NCBI GenBank assembly: GCA_913045265.1
Contig: CAJWQX010000001.1
Location: 1 to 64,000, forward strand
Source of the DNA: UBA11889 sp002313255
Lineage (GTDB): Bacteria > Pseudomonadota > Gammaproteobacteria > Pseudomonadales > Azotimanducaceae
Direction of reading: 5' to 3'
DNA: 64,000 bases
Below the pieces are notes generated by a model. The model was given only the letters and a program-made list of their open reading frames with translations, was not told the DNA's origin and did not search any database. This document shows positions 9,161 through 18,372 of this stretch, in pieces. Numbering within the stretch: position 1 is the stretch's first letter; every line of letters begins with the position of its first letter. The position numbers and the translations under genes were made by a program.

Positions 9161-9984
9161 GGCAACGGTCCACATTCTTGTTCACGACTCTGGCATTTGG
9201 CTATGCCTTTTTGTATTTGCCGATCGTGATCCTGATGGTCTATTCCTTCAATGACTCGAGGATCCAGTCCGTGTGGAATGGTTTCTCACTGCGTTGGTAC
9301 TCATCGCTATTCAACAACGCGCAAGTCATCGACGCCGCCCTATTGAGTCTTCAGATCGCTTTGATCAGTGCGACGATCGCCACGGTCCTCGGCACGTTAG
9401 CGGGGTTGTCAATGACGCACATGGGAAGGTTTAAAGGCCGACTGTTATTTACCGGACTGATCGCAGCCCCTTTGATCATGCCAGAAGTCATTACCGGACT
9501 TTCGTTGTTGTTGGTGTTTGTTAGTACCGAACAATTAATCGGGTGGCCCGAAAGCAGGGGGACCATGACAATCATCATTGCCCACATCACCTTCTCGATG
9601 GCGTTCGTTGCGGTGATCGTGCAGTCGAGGTTGTCGACGGTGGATAAATCGCTAGAGGAAGCCGCCATGGACCTCGGTGGACGACCCTACCGGGTAGCCA
9701 TTGACATCACACTACCGCTCATCGCTCCCGCGATGGTCGCGGGATGGCTGCTCGCGTTCACCTTGTCGTTGGACGATCTGGTGATCGCCAGTTTCGTTTC
9801 TGGTCCGGGTGCAAGCACGCTACCCATGGTCATTTTTTCTAAGGTTAGGTTGGGCGTTGCGCCTGATATCAATGCGCTGGCTACTTTGATTATCACCGTC
9901 GTCGGCATCGGCGTCGTCATCGCCGGGTTCGTCATGCAACGGAGGGAAAGGGCCAGGATTACGGAATATAAGGCGACGCGATGA
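9157..9984 (+). CDS. potI: Polyamine ABC transporter permease (PotI-like)
   Basis: The product is 275 aa with six hydrophobic segments. The subfamily start FLFTTLAFGYAFLYLPIVIL and the block NDSRIQSVWNGFSLRWY are typical of PotC/PotI. The EAA loop reads EEAAMDLGGRPYRVAIDITL. Four-base overlaps on both sides place it inside the potF-aguA operon. A short charged tail ends the protein. It pairs with the PotH-like protein to form the translocation pathway. Confidence 0.94.
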   Translation: MRQRSTFLFTTLAFGYAFLYLPIVILMVYSFNDSRIQSVWNGFSLRWYSSLFNNAQVIDAALLSLQIALISATIATVLGTLAGLSMTHMGRFKGRLLFTGLIAAPLIMPEVITGLSLLLVFVSTEQLIGWPESRGTMTIIIAHITFSMAFVAVIVQSRLSTVDKSLEEAAMDLGGRPYRVAIDITLPLIAPAMVAGWLLAFTLSLDDLVIASFVSGPGASTLPMVIFSKVRLGVAPDINALATLIITVVGIGVVIAGFVMQRRERARITEYKATR

Positions 9985-11000
9985 GGTGCTCGAACGTTGT
10001 CTTCATGCCGGGAGAGTGGAAAGAGCACGAATGCTGCTGGATGGCATGGCCCCCGGAACAGCGGCGCAACATCTATCCCAACCTTGACGCCATGCGCAGT
10101 CAGTACGCAAACGTCGCTAGCGCAATTGCCGAGTTCGAGCCGGTCATGCTGTTGGCAACCACCGAGACAGTCGGCGACGCAACACGCCAATGCAGTACCA
10201 ACGTTGAAGTGATCGAACAGGTGCTCGACGATGCCTGGCTACGCGATATTGGCCCGACCTTCGTACTGAATGAATCCGGGCAACTGGGTGGTGTCGACTG
10301 GCAATTTAACTGCTGGGGTGACCCAGACTCCGCACATCAAACGGACGCAACGATTGCGCGCGTTATCAACGACTTATGTGGAGCCACCAACGTTCCAACT
10401 TCAATCTTTCTCGAAGGTGGTGCCATTCACAGTAACGGCGACGGGTTGTTGCTGACCACGGAAAATGTCGTGCTCAATAACAACCGAAATCCGGGCTTAA
10501 CGCGATTGGACGCGGAGCGTTTGTTCGCCGAATATCTAGGCGTCGAGAAGGTGGTGTGGCTAGATCACGCCCTGGAGTACGACGATACCGACGGTCACGT
10601 CGATAATCTGGCCTGTTTCTCAGACCACGGCGTCGCTCTGGCCCTTTCTGAATCGGACCCGGAAGATCCGAATTACGCGCGTCTGCGTCGAAATATTGAC
10701 GCGCTCAGCAAAACCACCGCCAACGGAAATCTCCTCGAGATCATTGAGATTCAGCAACCCGCGCGACAAGAGTACCGTGGCGAGCGATTACCACTTTCCT
10801 ACATCAATTTCTATATCGCCAACGGAGGTGTCGTTTTACCCGAATTCAACGACCCGATGGATCAGCCAGCACTCGAGGCGGTCGCAGCCGCTTTCCCTGA
10901 CCGGGCGATTGTGCAACTGCCTGCGCTTGAACTTACTAAGGGCGGAGGTTGTATCCACTGCATTACCCAGCAACAGCCAAAAAGCGCACCCTCAGATTAG
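9981..11000 (+). CDS. aguA: Agmatine deiminase
   Basis: The product is 339 aa, in the peptidyl-arginine-deiminase-like family of agmatine deiminases. It converts agmatine to N-carbamoylputrescine and ammonia. The start MPGEWKEHECCWMAWP is typical (W-x-x-H...AWP). Catalytic features visible are EGGAIHSNG, DHALEYDDTDGHVDN and the nucleophile Cys in GGGCIHCITQQQP near the C-terminus. The residue two before IHC is Cys, where most family members I recall have Asn (GGGNIHC). It is the last gene of the importer operon with a four-base overlap, linking uptake to conversion. An N-carbamoylputrescine amidohydrolase (AguB) is not in the window. Confidence 0.93.
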   Translation: MRCSNVVFMPGEWKEHECCWMAWPPEQRRNIYPNLDAMRSQYANVASAIAEFEPVMLLATTETVGDATRQCSTNVEVIEQVLDDAWLRDIGPTFVLNESGQLGGVDWQFNCWGDPDSAHQTDATIARVINDLCGATNVPTSIFLEGGAIHSNGDGLLLTTENVVLNNNRNPGLTRLDAERLFAEYLGVEKVVWLDHALEYDDTDGHVDNLACFSDHGVALALSESDPEDPNYARLRRNIDALSKTTANGNLLEIIEIQQPARQEYRGERLPLSYINFYIANGGVVLPEFNDPMDQPALEAVAAAFPDRAIVQLPALELTKGGGCIHCITQQQPKSAPSD

Positions 11001-11047
11001 CGAGGTTCGGTAAACACTCCCTCAGGTTATCCCGTTCCAAAATACCG

Positions 11048-11632
11048 CTAGTGCTCGTCTCGAAGGGCTGTTGGGCGCCGGGCGATAACCTCGGGCGGTA
11101 GGTAGTCGAATATGAAGGTGATCCGGTCTTCGGTCCCTTTATTCATAACGCTGTGGTTTTTTTGATTGTTCACCTCATAGGCCCGACCGACGGCCAACTG
11201 GTGGGGCCGTCCATCGATCATAAACCTGACTCTTGGGTTGGTCGTAACAGGAACATGAATACGGTGTCCAGCGTGGAACGAAGGGTGCCGATCAACGTGG
11301 GGTTTGATGATGTTTCCTGCGGGTAGCTTTGCCACCATGGACCGAATGATGGTACCACCGGCCGGATAATGCGCAGCCAATATGCCATGCATGACGGGTA
11401 CTGCAGTGTCTGCCAAAAGGTCCCAACCCTGTTCTTTTTTGACTTCCAATTCGGGCCAGCCTGAGCCATCGGTAAAGACGAGGACAACGGACTCTGTTTG
11501 CCTGTGCACCTCGTATTCGTTCTGCCTAATTCGTTGCGCTGACCAATCTGCCGGACCCAATCCAATAACGGCTTCTCTCAAGCGTCCGATCTCCACCGGT
11601 CCTAGGTCTTTTAATGTCTCTTCGATATCCAT
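11048..11632 (-). CDS. Aspartyl/asparaginyl beta-hydroxylase-like protein
   Basis: From the internal ATG the product is 194 aa (MDIEETLKDLG...); an upstream in-frame start at 11698 would add 22 unlikely residues. The domain resembles the Asp/Asn beta-hydroxylase cupin fold: an HVDRH iron-binding motif, a strand HRIHVPVTTNP, then AYEVNNQKNHSVMNKG carrying the second His, and RITFIFDY. Such Fe(II)/2-oxoglutarate enzymes hydroxylate peptidyl Asp or Asn or free substrates. It is divergent from the TPR-sulfotransferase gene, with about 130 bp between them. The substrate is not predictable. Confidence 0.82.
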   Translation of the reverse strand: MDIEETLKDLGPVEIGRLREAVIGLGPADWSAQRIRQNEYEVHRQTESVVLVFTDGSGWPELEVKKEQGWDLLADTAVPVMHGILAAHYPAGGTIIRSMVAKLPAGNIIKPHVDRHPSFHAGHRIHVPVTTNPRVRFMIDGRPHQLAVGRAYEVNNQKNHSVMNKGTEDRITFIFDYLPPEVIARRPTALRDEH

Positions 11633-11766
11633 TTTCGTATCGTATATCAAACCGACCCGACCGAAAAAAGCCCGGTAGAGACGGCGATTTCTGCGCAACC
11701 GACAAATATGGTATTGCTACCTGTATCGAAACCGTCTGCGGGAAGCTCATAATCGACCCATAGCAA

Positions 11767-13812
11767 ATGGCAATCGACGAACAACCATCCTCGCCAAAAG
11801 CGAACCTTAACCAGGCAATCGACTTAATCAATTCGGGACAGATTGGCGCTGCCATGCGCATTTGTCGCGACGCCCTCAAAACAGATGCCGACGACGTCAA
11901 TATGACCGCACTACTAGGCGCCATGTTGCTGAAGTCACGCGAGATGGGCTTAGCGGAAAAATACCTGCGCCGAGCCATTGAACTCGCCCCAAATTTTGCG
12001 AAACCGCACGAAGATCTTGGCTTTCTGCTTTTTGAGACGGGACGACCAACTGAAGCCGTCGAGGTGCTGGAGACCGCCACACGACTGGATCCTCAGTCCG
12101 AACCAGCGTTCTACACGCTCGGTCGCGCTCTAGCTGCGATCGGCAAGGGCACAGAATCCGACGTCGCATTTGAAGCGTCGTTTGAACTCGACCCACAACG
12201 TAAACAACTCGCCCTTGCCGCAGAACACCACAAAGCCGGGCGTACCGAAGAAGCCGAACGCGCGTACCGAGACTTGTTGCGGGTCGATCCGAATAACGTC
12301 GACGCGATGCGGTTATTGGCCGGGATCGTCGCAAACAGGCACGACAGTGACGAAGCCGAGCCGTTGCTTAGAAAAGCAATCGCATCGGCCCCGGACTTCT
12401 ACCTTGCTCTGCTCGATCTGGGTGGAATTCTTCATGAACAGCATCGATACGCGGAAGCCATCGAGTGCTTTGAGAGCGCCGTCGAGCTAGAACCCAACAG
12501 CAGTCGATCGCACTTTATGTTGGCGTCGACCCGATCACCCGCGGGTCAAACTTACCAGGCGCTGGATTCGTATCGCCGCGTACTCGAGTTAAAACCGCAA
12601 CATGCCGGCGCCTGGCTCGGGTTTGGACACACGCTGAAAACGGTTGGTCATCAGGCCGAGGCCATTGAGGCTTATCGTGAGAGCATTAAGGCTCGGCCTA
12701 ACAACGGGGAAAGCTACTGGAGCCTCGCCAACCTCAAAACTTACGAGCTCTCGAAGGACGATATCCGGGCAATGGAATCGTCGTTAGAAGACAACGAAGG
12801 TTTGACAGATCAGTCCGCGGTTAACTTTCTCTTCGCGCTAGCTAAAGTCAATGAAGACAGTGGTCGCTTTGATCAGGCCTGGAACTACTACCAGCAGGGC
12901 AACGGCAAGCAACGATCGCTGGAACACTATGACCCGGTGCAAACCGAGGTAAGCAACGACGAAATCATCCAGGTATTTGACGAACCGTTCTTGCGAGGCA
13001 ACACGGGCTTAGGCAATCCAAGTGTTGCACCAATTTTTATCGTTGGATTACCGCGCTCAGGATCGACGCTGATCGAACAGATACTGGCCAGTCACAGCTT
13101 GGTCGAGGGGACATCGGAACTGCCCTACATCGGACGAGTTGCTACGTCTCTTAATCGAAATCGCGCCGACGGTGTAAATTATCCTTTTGCCGCGCGAGAA
13201 CTACGAGACACCAATTTCCCTGCGCTGGGACAAGACTACCTCAACCAAGCCAACGCCCATCGACAGACTGATAAACCACACTTTATCGACAAGAACCCGA
13301 ACAACTTTCCGTCCATCGGGCTGATCCATCTGCTTCTGCCAAACGCCAAGATCATTGACGCGCGACGATATCCATTGGATTCAACCTTGAGCTGTTATCG
13401 CCAACTCTTTGCTAAAGGACAGACGTTCGTCTACGACCTGATCGAAATCGGAGAGTACTTTCTTCAGTATCAACGCATGATGGATCACTGGCATCAGGTG
13501 CTCCCGGATCGCGTCCTGACGGTCCAATACGAAGATGTGGTGACAGATTTAGAGGGCCAGGTACGTCGGCTTCTTGCTTACTGCGAATTGCCGTGGGAGG
13601 ACGCCTGTGTCCGATTCCACGAAACCGAGCGACCCATACGAACCGCCAGTTCCGAACAAGTGCGCCAGCCCATTTACTCCAAATCCATTCATTTCTGGCG
13701 TAATTACGAAGCGCATCTAGGCCAATTAATTGACGTGCTGAAACCCGTCCTACCCAACTACAAACAATACGAATCCATTAATCAAGATGATTCGGCATCG
13801 AGTGTCGTTTAA
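11767..13812 (+). CDS. TPR-repeat sulfotransferase
   Basis: The product is 681 aa. Residues 10-350 form about ten tetratricopeptide repeats (for example AEKYLRRAIELAPNFAKPHE and AIECFESAVELEPNSSRSHF), a protein-binding solenoid. The C-terminal 280 residues are a sulfotransferase domain with the PAPS-binding loop FIVGLPRSGSTLIEQIL near residue 425 and a distal motif DARRYPLDSTLSCYRQLF. The domain order matches the widespread bacterial TPR-sulfotransferases, whose acceptors are mostly unknown. It sits between a hydroxylase-like gene and a propeller-like gene. Its stop codon directly abuts the stop of the convergent neighbour, with no spacer. Confidence 0.9.
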   Translation: MAIDEQPSSPKANLNQAIDLINSGQIGAAMRICRDALKTDADDVNMTALLGAMLLKSREMGLAEKYLRRAIELAPNFAKPHEDLGFLLFETGRPTEAVEVLETATRLDPQSEPAFYTLGRALAAIGKGTESDVAFEASFELDPQRKQLALAAEHHKAGRTEEAERAYRDLLRVDPNNVDAMRLLAGIVANRHDSDEAEPLLRKAIASAPDFYLALLDLGGILHEQHRYAEAIECFESAVELEPNSSRSHFMLASTRSPAGQTYQALDSYRRVLELKPQHAGAWLGFGHTLKTVGHQAEAIEAYRESIKARPNNGESYWSLANLKTYELSKDDIRAMESSLEDNEGLTDQSAVNFLFALAKVNEDSGRFDQAWNYYQQGNGKQRSLEHYDPVQTEVSNDEIIQVFDEPFLRGNTGLGNPSVAPIFIVGLPRSGSTLIEQILASHSLVEGTSELPYIGRVATSLNRNRADGVNYPFAARELRDTNFPALGQDYLNQANAHRQTDKPHFIDKNPNNFPSIGLIHLLLPNAKIIDARRYPLDSTLSCYRQLFAKGQTFVYDLIEIGEYFLQYQRMMDHWHQVLPDRVLTVQYEDVVTDLEGQVRRLLAYCELPWEDACVRFHETERPIRTASSEQVRQPIYSKSIHFWRNYEAHLGQLIDVLKPVLPNYKQYESINQDDSASSVV

Positions 13813-14748
13813 TTAATCGTCCGGTAACCCTGGAAAAGGCCACGCCTCTAAACCGTGAATCGCGTTCCTGATATCAAGCGATAGATTCAACGACAGCGTT
13901 GTTTTCATCTGATCGATGTCATATAGCGTGACCGTCGAAGGAGACGATCCACCCGCAACCAGGCTATGGCTAATCACACAGAGGCCTCGACCAAAGGCCT
14001 GGCGCGCAACACGGGAGTCATCGAGCTCGGTATGTGTGAGCAGCGCCGGGTTATAGACCGGTAGGTTAAATACGCCTTGCTTGCCTTGTTGGGGAACAAA
14101 ACGAACCACATTCTTTTGCGTATCGTTGAATAAAATACCGTTCCTATACGGTCGCGCGTTGTGGGTTCCATCGGGCAATGTCGCCACTTGATTAATGTGT
14201 CGCCCGGTGTACGCATGTAAACCGGCAGTGCGTAGGCCGCTTATGTACATGGCCCGACTCTCGCAAAAGACGCTGTTGATATGGAGTTCGTTACGCAAAG
14301 GTGGGCCATGACGACTTTCTGGATCAAACGGAACGGCGCGAAGGCCTTTTTTATCCTTGGATACGCTGAGTCCCCAGCTGAACCGATTCCTTTCCAAATC
14401 AAACCCAAGGATGGAGTCGAATCCCGTGGAGGTGAGATACAGTCGTCGCTCGTAGCAGCTGATCTCATGACAGTGTTTTAGGTAGGGGCAACGATACGAT
14501 GTAATCTGTTGGAACGTTTGGTCATAAACGAACAGCTCGTCACTCGCAGCGATAAACACCCTGTCCCCGTCAAACCCGATGCCGCGAAGACCACGATCCC
14601 ATCCGCGACCCTGCCAATCGATATCCACCGAATCCCAATCGACCGTCTGCAACACGCGCTCGTTCGCCAAATCAATCAAGTAAACCCCGCCATGGCTCTC
14701 GCCTTGGCGGCTGCCACGAACGACGGACGTTGCAACGAGCGTAGTCAC
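13813..14748 (-). CDS. Beta-propeller-like cytosolic protein (TIGR03032-like)
   Basis: The product is 311 aa with no signal peptide. Repeated strand pairs such as GVYLIDLANERVLQTVDW, DRVFIAASDELFVYD and RLYLTSTGFDSILGFDLE suggest a propeller of about 40-50-residue blades. Conserved-looking blocks HEISCYERRLYLTST, LHINSVFC and GTHNARPYRNGILFNDT resemble the TIGR03032 family that I associate with TPR-sulfotransferases, but that link is from memory. It is convergent with the sulfotransferase gene and shares a palindromic stop junction. No catalytic residues can be assigned. Confidence 0.7.
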   Translation of the reverse strand: MTTLVATSVVRGSRQGESHGGVYLIDLANERVLQTVDWDSVDIDWQGRGWDRGLRGIGFDGDRVFIAASDELFVYDQTFQQITSYRCPYLKHCHEISCYERRLYLTSTGFDSILGFDLERNRFSWGLSVSKDKKGLRAVPFDPESRHGPPLRNELHINSVFCESRAMYISGLRTAGLHAYTGRHINQVATLPDGTHNARPYRNGILFNDTQKNVVRFVPQQGKQGVFNLPVYNPALLTHTELDDSRVARQAFGRGLCVISHSLVAGGSSPSTVTLYDIDQMKTTLSLNLSLDIRNAIHGLEAWPFPGLPDD

Positions 14749-14981
14749 AGCATGTATTTCGAGACAACTAGCGAGGTGACAAGCATACTCCCACCACTAT
14801 CAAGAACTAGAAGCGATGGTACGGAATTAGTAACTAACTGTTGGATCTAGTCACTTTATTTTGAGCGCTACTTGAGTGACGTTACTGCCCTATAGGTATG
14901 GAAATTCTACGCGCGGTTTTGCAGTACTATCCAAACCTATTTATCCGACACGACAGTCATCGGACTTAAATGAGGAATGTG

Positions 14982-17474
14982 ATGGCACATAATCGCAAGA
15001 ATTCTAAAGCAGGTCGCAATCTTTCAATGGCGATATCTGCCGCAGTGGCGGGTACGGGCAGTGCGCAAGCTGCAGCAGAAGCGGACGACGCACGACTTGA
15101 GGAAGTCATTGTTACGGCGACAAAGCGGGACTTGAAACTTCAGGACGCGCCGCTTTCTGTCACTGCCATAACCGATGAAGAAATCACCCTCCAGCGGTTA
15201 GATAACTTCGAGGATTACGTTGGACAGATCCCAGGCCTAGCACTTAGTCAGCGTCAACCGGGAGCAAATTCAGTCATCATGCGAGGGTGCGCGGCTCAAG
15301 GCCTTTCTTTCAGCGACTCCGCGACCACGTCGGTTTATCTGGATGAACAACCGATCACGTCGGCCGGGTATAACCCCGATCCACGTCTTGTCGATGTCGC
15401 CCGCATCGAAGCATTAGGTGGCCCGCAGGGTTCACTCTTCGGTGACGCCGCGCAATGTGGCACATTACGTATCATCACCAACAGACCCGACACCACTGCA
15501 AGTGAGGGATGGCTGGACGTATCAGGCTGGTCGATCGGCGAAGGCGGCACAGGCACTGATCTAAGCGGTATGGTCAATATCCCGCTGCTGGAAGACGGCA
15601 CTAGCCTTTACCCAGACCTGAAAGCGGCCGTACGACTCGTTGGTTTTTACGCGAATGAACCGGGATGGGTCGACAACGTCCTGACGCCTACGCCAGGCCA
15701 AACGTCAACCAATAGCAACCGGGTCGACGACGACGTCAACTCATCGGTGTACTACGGCGGACGAGCGGGCCTTCGACTTGAGGCGGGCGAGAACTGGACC
15801 GTCGACCTTTCCGGCATCTACCAATACTACGAGCTGGATGGATTCGGCGATGTCAGCTTGAATCAACAGCACTTTACCGATACATCGGTTTTCCCGACAT
15901 TTGGTCCTCACAGTCAAGCCCGATACACCGAGGATTACTGGGAAGACGAGTGGTACCAGATCGCATTAACCTTGGAAGGTAACCTCAGTTTCGGCGACGT
16001 TGTGCTAACCACCGCCTATTACGATCGGGAGAGCACCTATCTTGCCGACAGCACCTCGTATCTCCAGAACTTCCAACAAGTGGGTGACTACTTCCGGTCG
16101 TTCAACACGGGCAATCCCTACTACGACACCGGTGGAATCTACGATTTTGGCGGTGATCCCATCGCAAACGACTTCGACGGGAGGCAGACCAACAACTGGG
16201 TGATTGAGGCGCGTTACGCCACGCCAACTGACGGGCGTTGGTCCGCCATCGTCGGCGCTTTTTATAGCAAACGCCAAGTCGACGAATTGTTTATATCAAA
16301 CGTAGAGGGCCTGACGGGCACGGGAGCGTTCAGTTACATCAACTATGCCGGCTACTACGTCGGTGTTCCAATGAAGTCAGCATCCAACAACTGGTACTCG
16401 GGTGTTTATGACAGTGACCTGCGGCAATCAGCGCTCTTCGGCGAAGTCAGCGTTGACGTGACCGAAAATTTTACGATCAAAGCAGGTGGACGTTTCTACA
16501 ATGTCGCAAACGATTACATCGTTATGAACGGTGCCCTCGTCGGTATGAATGGCGGTAACCCCAACTGCGCCATCGACTACTGCTACTCTCCGGGGAATCT
16601 TGGCGCCTCCGATGAAAATGGATTCGTCCCGATGGTCAATTTCTCCTACCGATGGGAGAGCGGGCTGGTCTACGCCACCTACTCGGAAGGTTTCCGCCGT
16701 GGGGGAGCCAACTCAGCGAAACCGCAGTCAGTGTTCGGTCCGCCGTCCGATCTGTTTGACGATCCTGCAGGGACGCTGACTTCTTACGAGTCCGATACCG
16801 TTATTAACCACGAAATCGGCGCGAAAACTGAATGGCTGGATGACCGACTCCGATTTAATATCTCGTACTATCAGATGACCTGGGAAAACATCCAGGTCCA
16901 GGCCGAGGATCCTCAAGATACGATTTTCACCCTCGGTATCGTCAATTTTCCAGAGGCGGATATCGACGGTGTCGAAATGTGGGTAAGTTGGTTACCTAAT
17001 GCGAACTGGAGTATTGAAGCAACGGTGGGCCGCAACGATGGCGAACTGTCGCAAGGGCAAACTTTGTTCGCGGATACACCCGGTGCGATCCCGGTACCCG
17101 TCGGTACCCAGCTACCCATCGTCCCCGACGTTAAACGAAATCTGAAAGTACTCTACCAAGTGCCACGAACCATGTTCGGCGGCGAGCCATATATTATGCT
17201 TCGCTATACCTACACCGGTGAGTCCGTCAATTCATTGGCCGGTATTGAATCGAGCTCATTTTCGTCACCGGTCGTTCAACAGGGTTCCTGGCGAACTATT
17301 GACATTCAGGCGGGAGTCGAAACCGATACGTGGAGCGCATCTTTGTATGTGGACAACGTCACCGATGAAAACGGCGATTTATTCTTCAATAACCGATTCG
17401 CACAACAAAGATTGACGGTGAATCAGCCACGCAGCTTCGGCTTCTGGTTTCGCTACAAGTTCGGCGGGAAATAG
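14982..17474 (+). CDS. TonB-dependent outer-membrane receptor
   Basis: The product is 830 aa from the second ATG, which has GAGG six bases upstream; an ATG 12 bases earlier is in frame. A signal peptide ends near SAQA (about residue 31). The TonB-box region and plug follow, starting LEEVIVTATKRDLKLQDAPLSVTAI. The rest is a 22-strand barrel with alternating aromatic segments, and the last residue is preceded by FWFRYKFG, a typical barrel end. This subfamily imports iron chelates or organic ligands; the ligand is unknown. It stands alone on its strand with a 230-bp upstream region in which I see no Fur-like palindrome. Confidence 0.93.
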   Translation: MAHNRKNSKAGRNLSMAISAAVAGTGSAQAAAEADDARLEEVIVTATKRDLKLQDAPLSVTAITDEEITLQRLDNFEDYVGQIPGLALSQRQPGANSVIMRGCAAQGLSFSDSATTSVYLDEQPITSAGYNPDPRLVDVARIEALGGPQGSLFGDAAQCGTLRIITNRPDTTASEGWLDVSGWSIGEGGTGTDLSGMVNIPLLEDGTSLYPDLKAAVRLVGFYANEPGWVDNVLTPTPGQTSTNSNRVDDDVNSSVYYGGRAGLRLEAGENWTVDLSGIYQYYELDGFGDVSLNQQHFTDTSVFPTFGPHSQARYTEDYWEDEWYQIALTLEGNLSFGDVVLTTAYYDRESTYLADSTSYLQNFQQVGDYFRSFNTGNPYYDTGGIYDFGGDPIANDFDGRQTNNWVIEARYATPTDGRWSAIVGAFYSKRQVDELFISNVEGLTGTGAFSYINYAGYYVGVPMKSASNNWYSGVYDSDLRQSALFGEVSVDVTENFTIKAGGRFYNVANDYIVMNGALVGMNGGNPNCAIDYCYSPGNLGASDENGFVPMVNFSYRWESGLVYATYSEGFRRGGANSAKPQSVFGPPSDLFDDPAGTLTSYESDTVINHEIGAKTEWLDDRLRFNISYYQMTWENIQVQAEDPQDTIFTLGIVNFPEADIDGVEMWVSWLPNANWSIEATVGRNDGELSQGQTLFADTPGAIPVPVGTQLPIVPDVKRNLKVLYQVPRTMFGGEPYIMLRYTYTGESVNSLAGIESSSFSSPVVQQGSWRTIDIQAGVETDTWSASLYVDNVTDENGDLFFNNRFAQQRLTVNQPRSFGFWFRYKFGGK

Positions 17475-17495
17475 TTTAGTCAACGCCGCCATCGG

Positions 17496-18356
17496 CTAAT
17501 CCTGTCGTACTCCGGAGGCATTTACCGCCGCTGGGATTAGTTCGGGCGGCCCTGGTGTCATTAGACAAACCCCCGAGATCCCCGGGATCGTATTGAATTC
17601 CGCCATGAGTTCCGCAGCTATCTGAACCCCCTCCGTTTCGGGATCTACGGCGTGTTCCATTCGTTTAATCACCGTTTCGGGAATCAGCGAACCTCGCAGG
17701 TTTTCGGACAGCCACTTGGCGGCTTTAGCCGACGGCAATACGGCTAGATTAACGATGATGGGCGCCTTCCAGGTTACTTTGGATCGAACTAGCTTGGGCA
17801 TGTAAAGCTTAAGCTTGTCGGCGTCAAAACAAAGCTGGGTGCGAATGAAATTCGCACCGGCACGGGTTTTCTTTAGTAATGCTGCCGGATGCCAATCAGC
17901 AGCCGGCTTAAACACGGTTGCGATTGTGCCCACCGATAAATTGGATTGTTGCAATTCCGCTTCAACGCGGCGCACCATCTGAATGAGTTCGGTAGTGCTG
18001 ACTTTGACGATCCGATCGGACGTATCGCTGATTCCAGCTGATTCGCCTCGTACAAGGAGCACACTGGTCACGCCAAGCGCAAGTGCGCCCTGTATTTCAA
18101 TCTCCAAGGTCGGTCGGTTCTTATCCCGGCAGGATATTTGCAGGATTGGATCGATATCGTTTTGTAGAAGCAGTTGAGCGGTGGCCAATGCCGGGAAATG
18201 GACGCCGTCATTGGCGCCGTCGCTTACGTGTATTCCGTCAACCGACCTCGACAATATTCTGGCTTGGCCAAGGAGATCTTCGACACTTCCCAGAGCAGCA
18301 AGATTCAGGTCCGCCGAGAAACTGAAGTTGTCGTACATCGAATCCTTAAACTTCAT
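17496..18356 (-). CDS. Methylenetetrahydrofolate reductase (MetF-like)
   Basis: The product is 286 aa, matching the single-domain bacterial MetF TIM barrel. Supporting blocks are FSFSADLN at the start, DGIHVSDG, PILQISCRDKNR, SVLLVRGE and ANFIRTQLCFDADKL, which line the FAD and folate sites. It reduces 5,10-methylene-THF to 5-methyl-THF. It lies 16 bp downstream of the aminotransferase gene on the same strand and is probably co-transcribed with it. With the GcvT-like and dimethylglycine-dehydrogenase-like genes nearby, it probably handles C1 units released from methylated amines rather than serving only methionine synthesis. That link is inference. Confidence 0.85.
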   Translation of the reverse strand: MKFKDSMYDNFSFSADLNLAALGSVEDLLGQARILSRSVDGIHVSDGANDGVHFPALATAQLLLQNDIDPILQISCRDKNRPTLEIEIQGALALGVTSVLLVRGESAGISDTSDRIVKVSTTELIQMVRRVEAELQQSNLSVGTIATVFKPAADWHPAALLKKTRAGANFIRTQLCFDADKLKLYMPKLVRSKVTWKAPIIVNLAVLPSAKAAKWLSENLRGSLIPETVIKRMEHAVDPETEGVQIAAELMAEFNTIPGISGVCLMTPGPPELIPAAVNASGVRQD

Positions 18357-18372
18357 ACCGCGTGCTTTGGCC

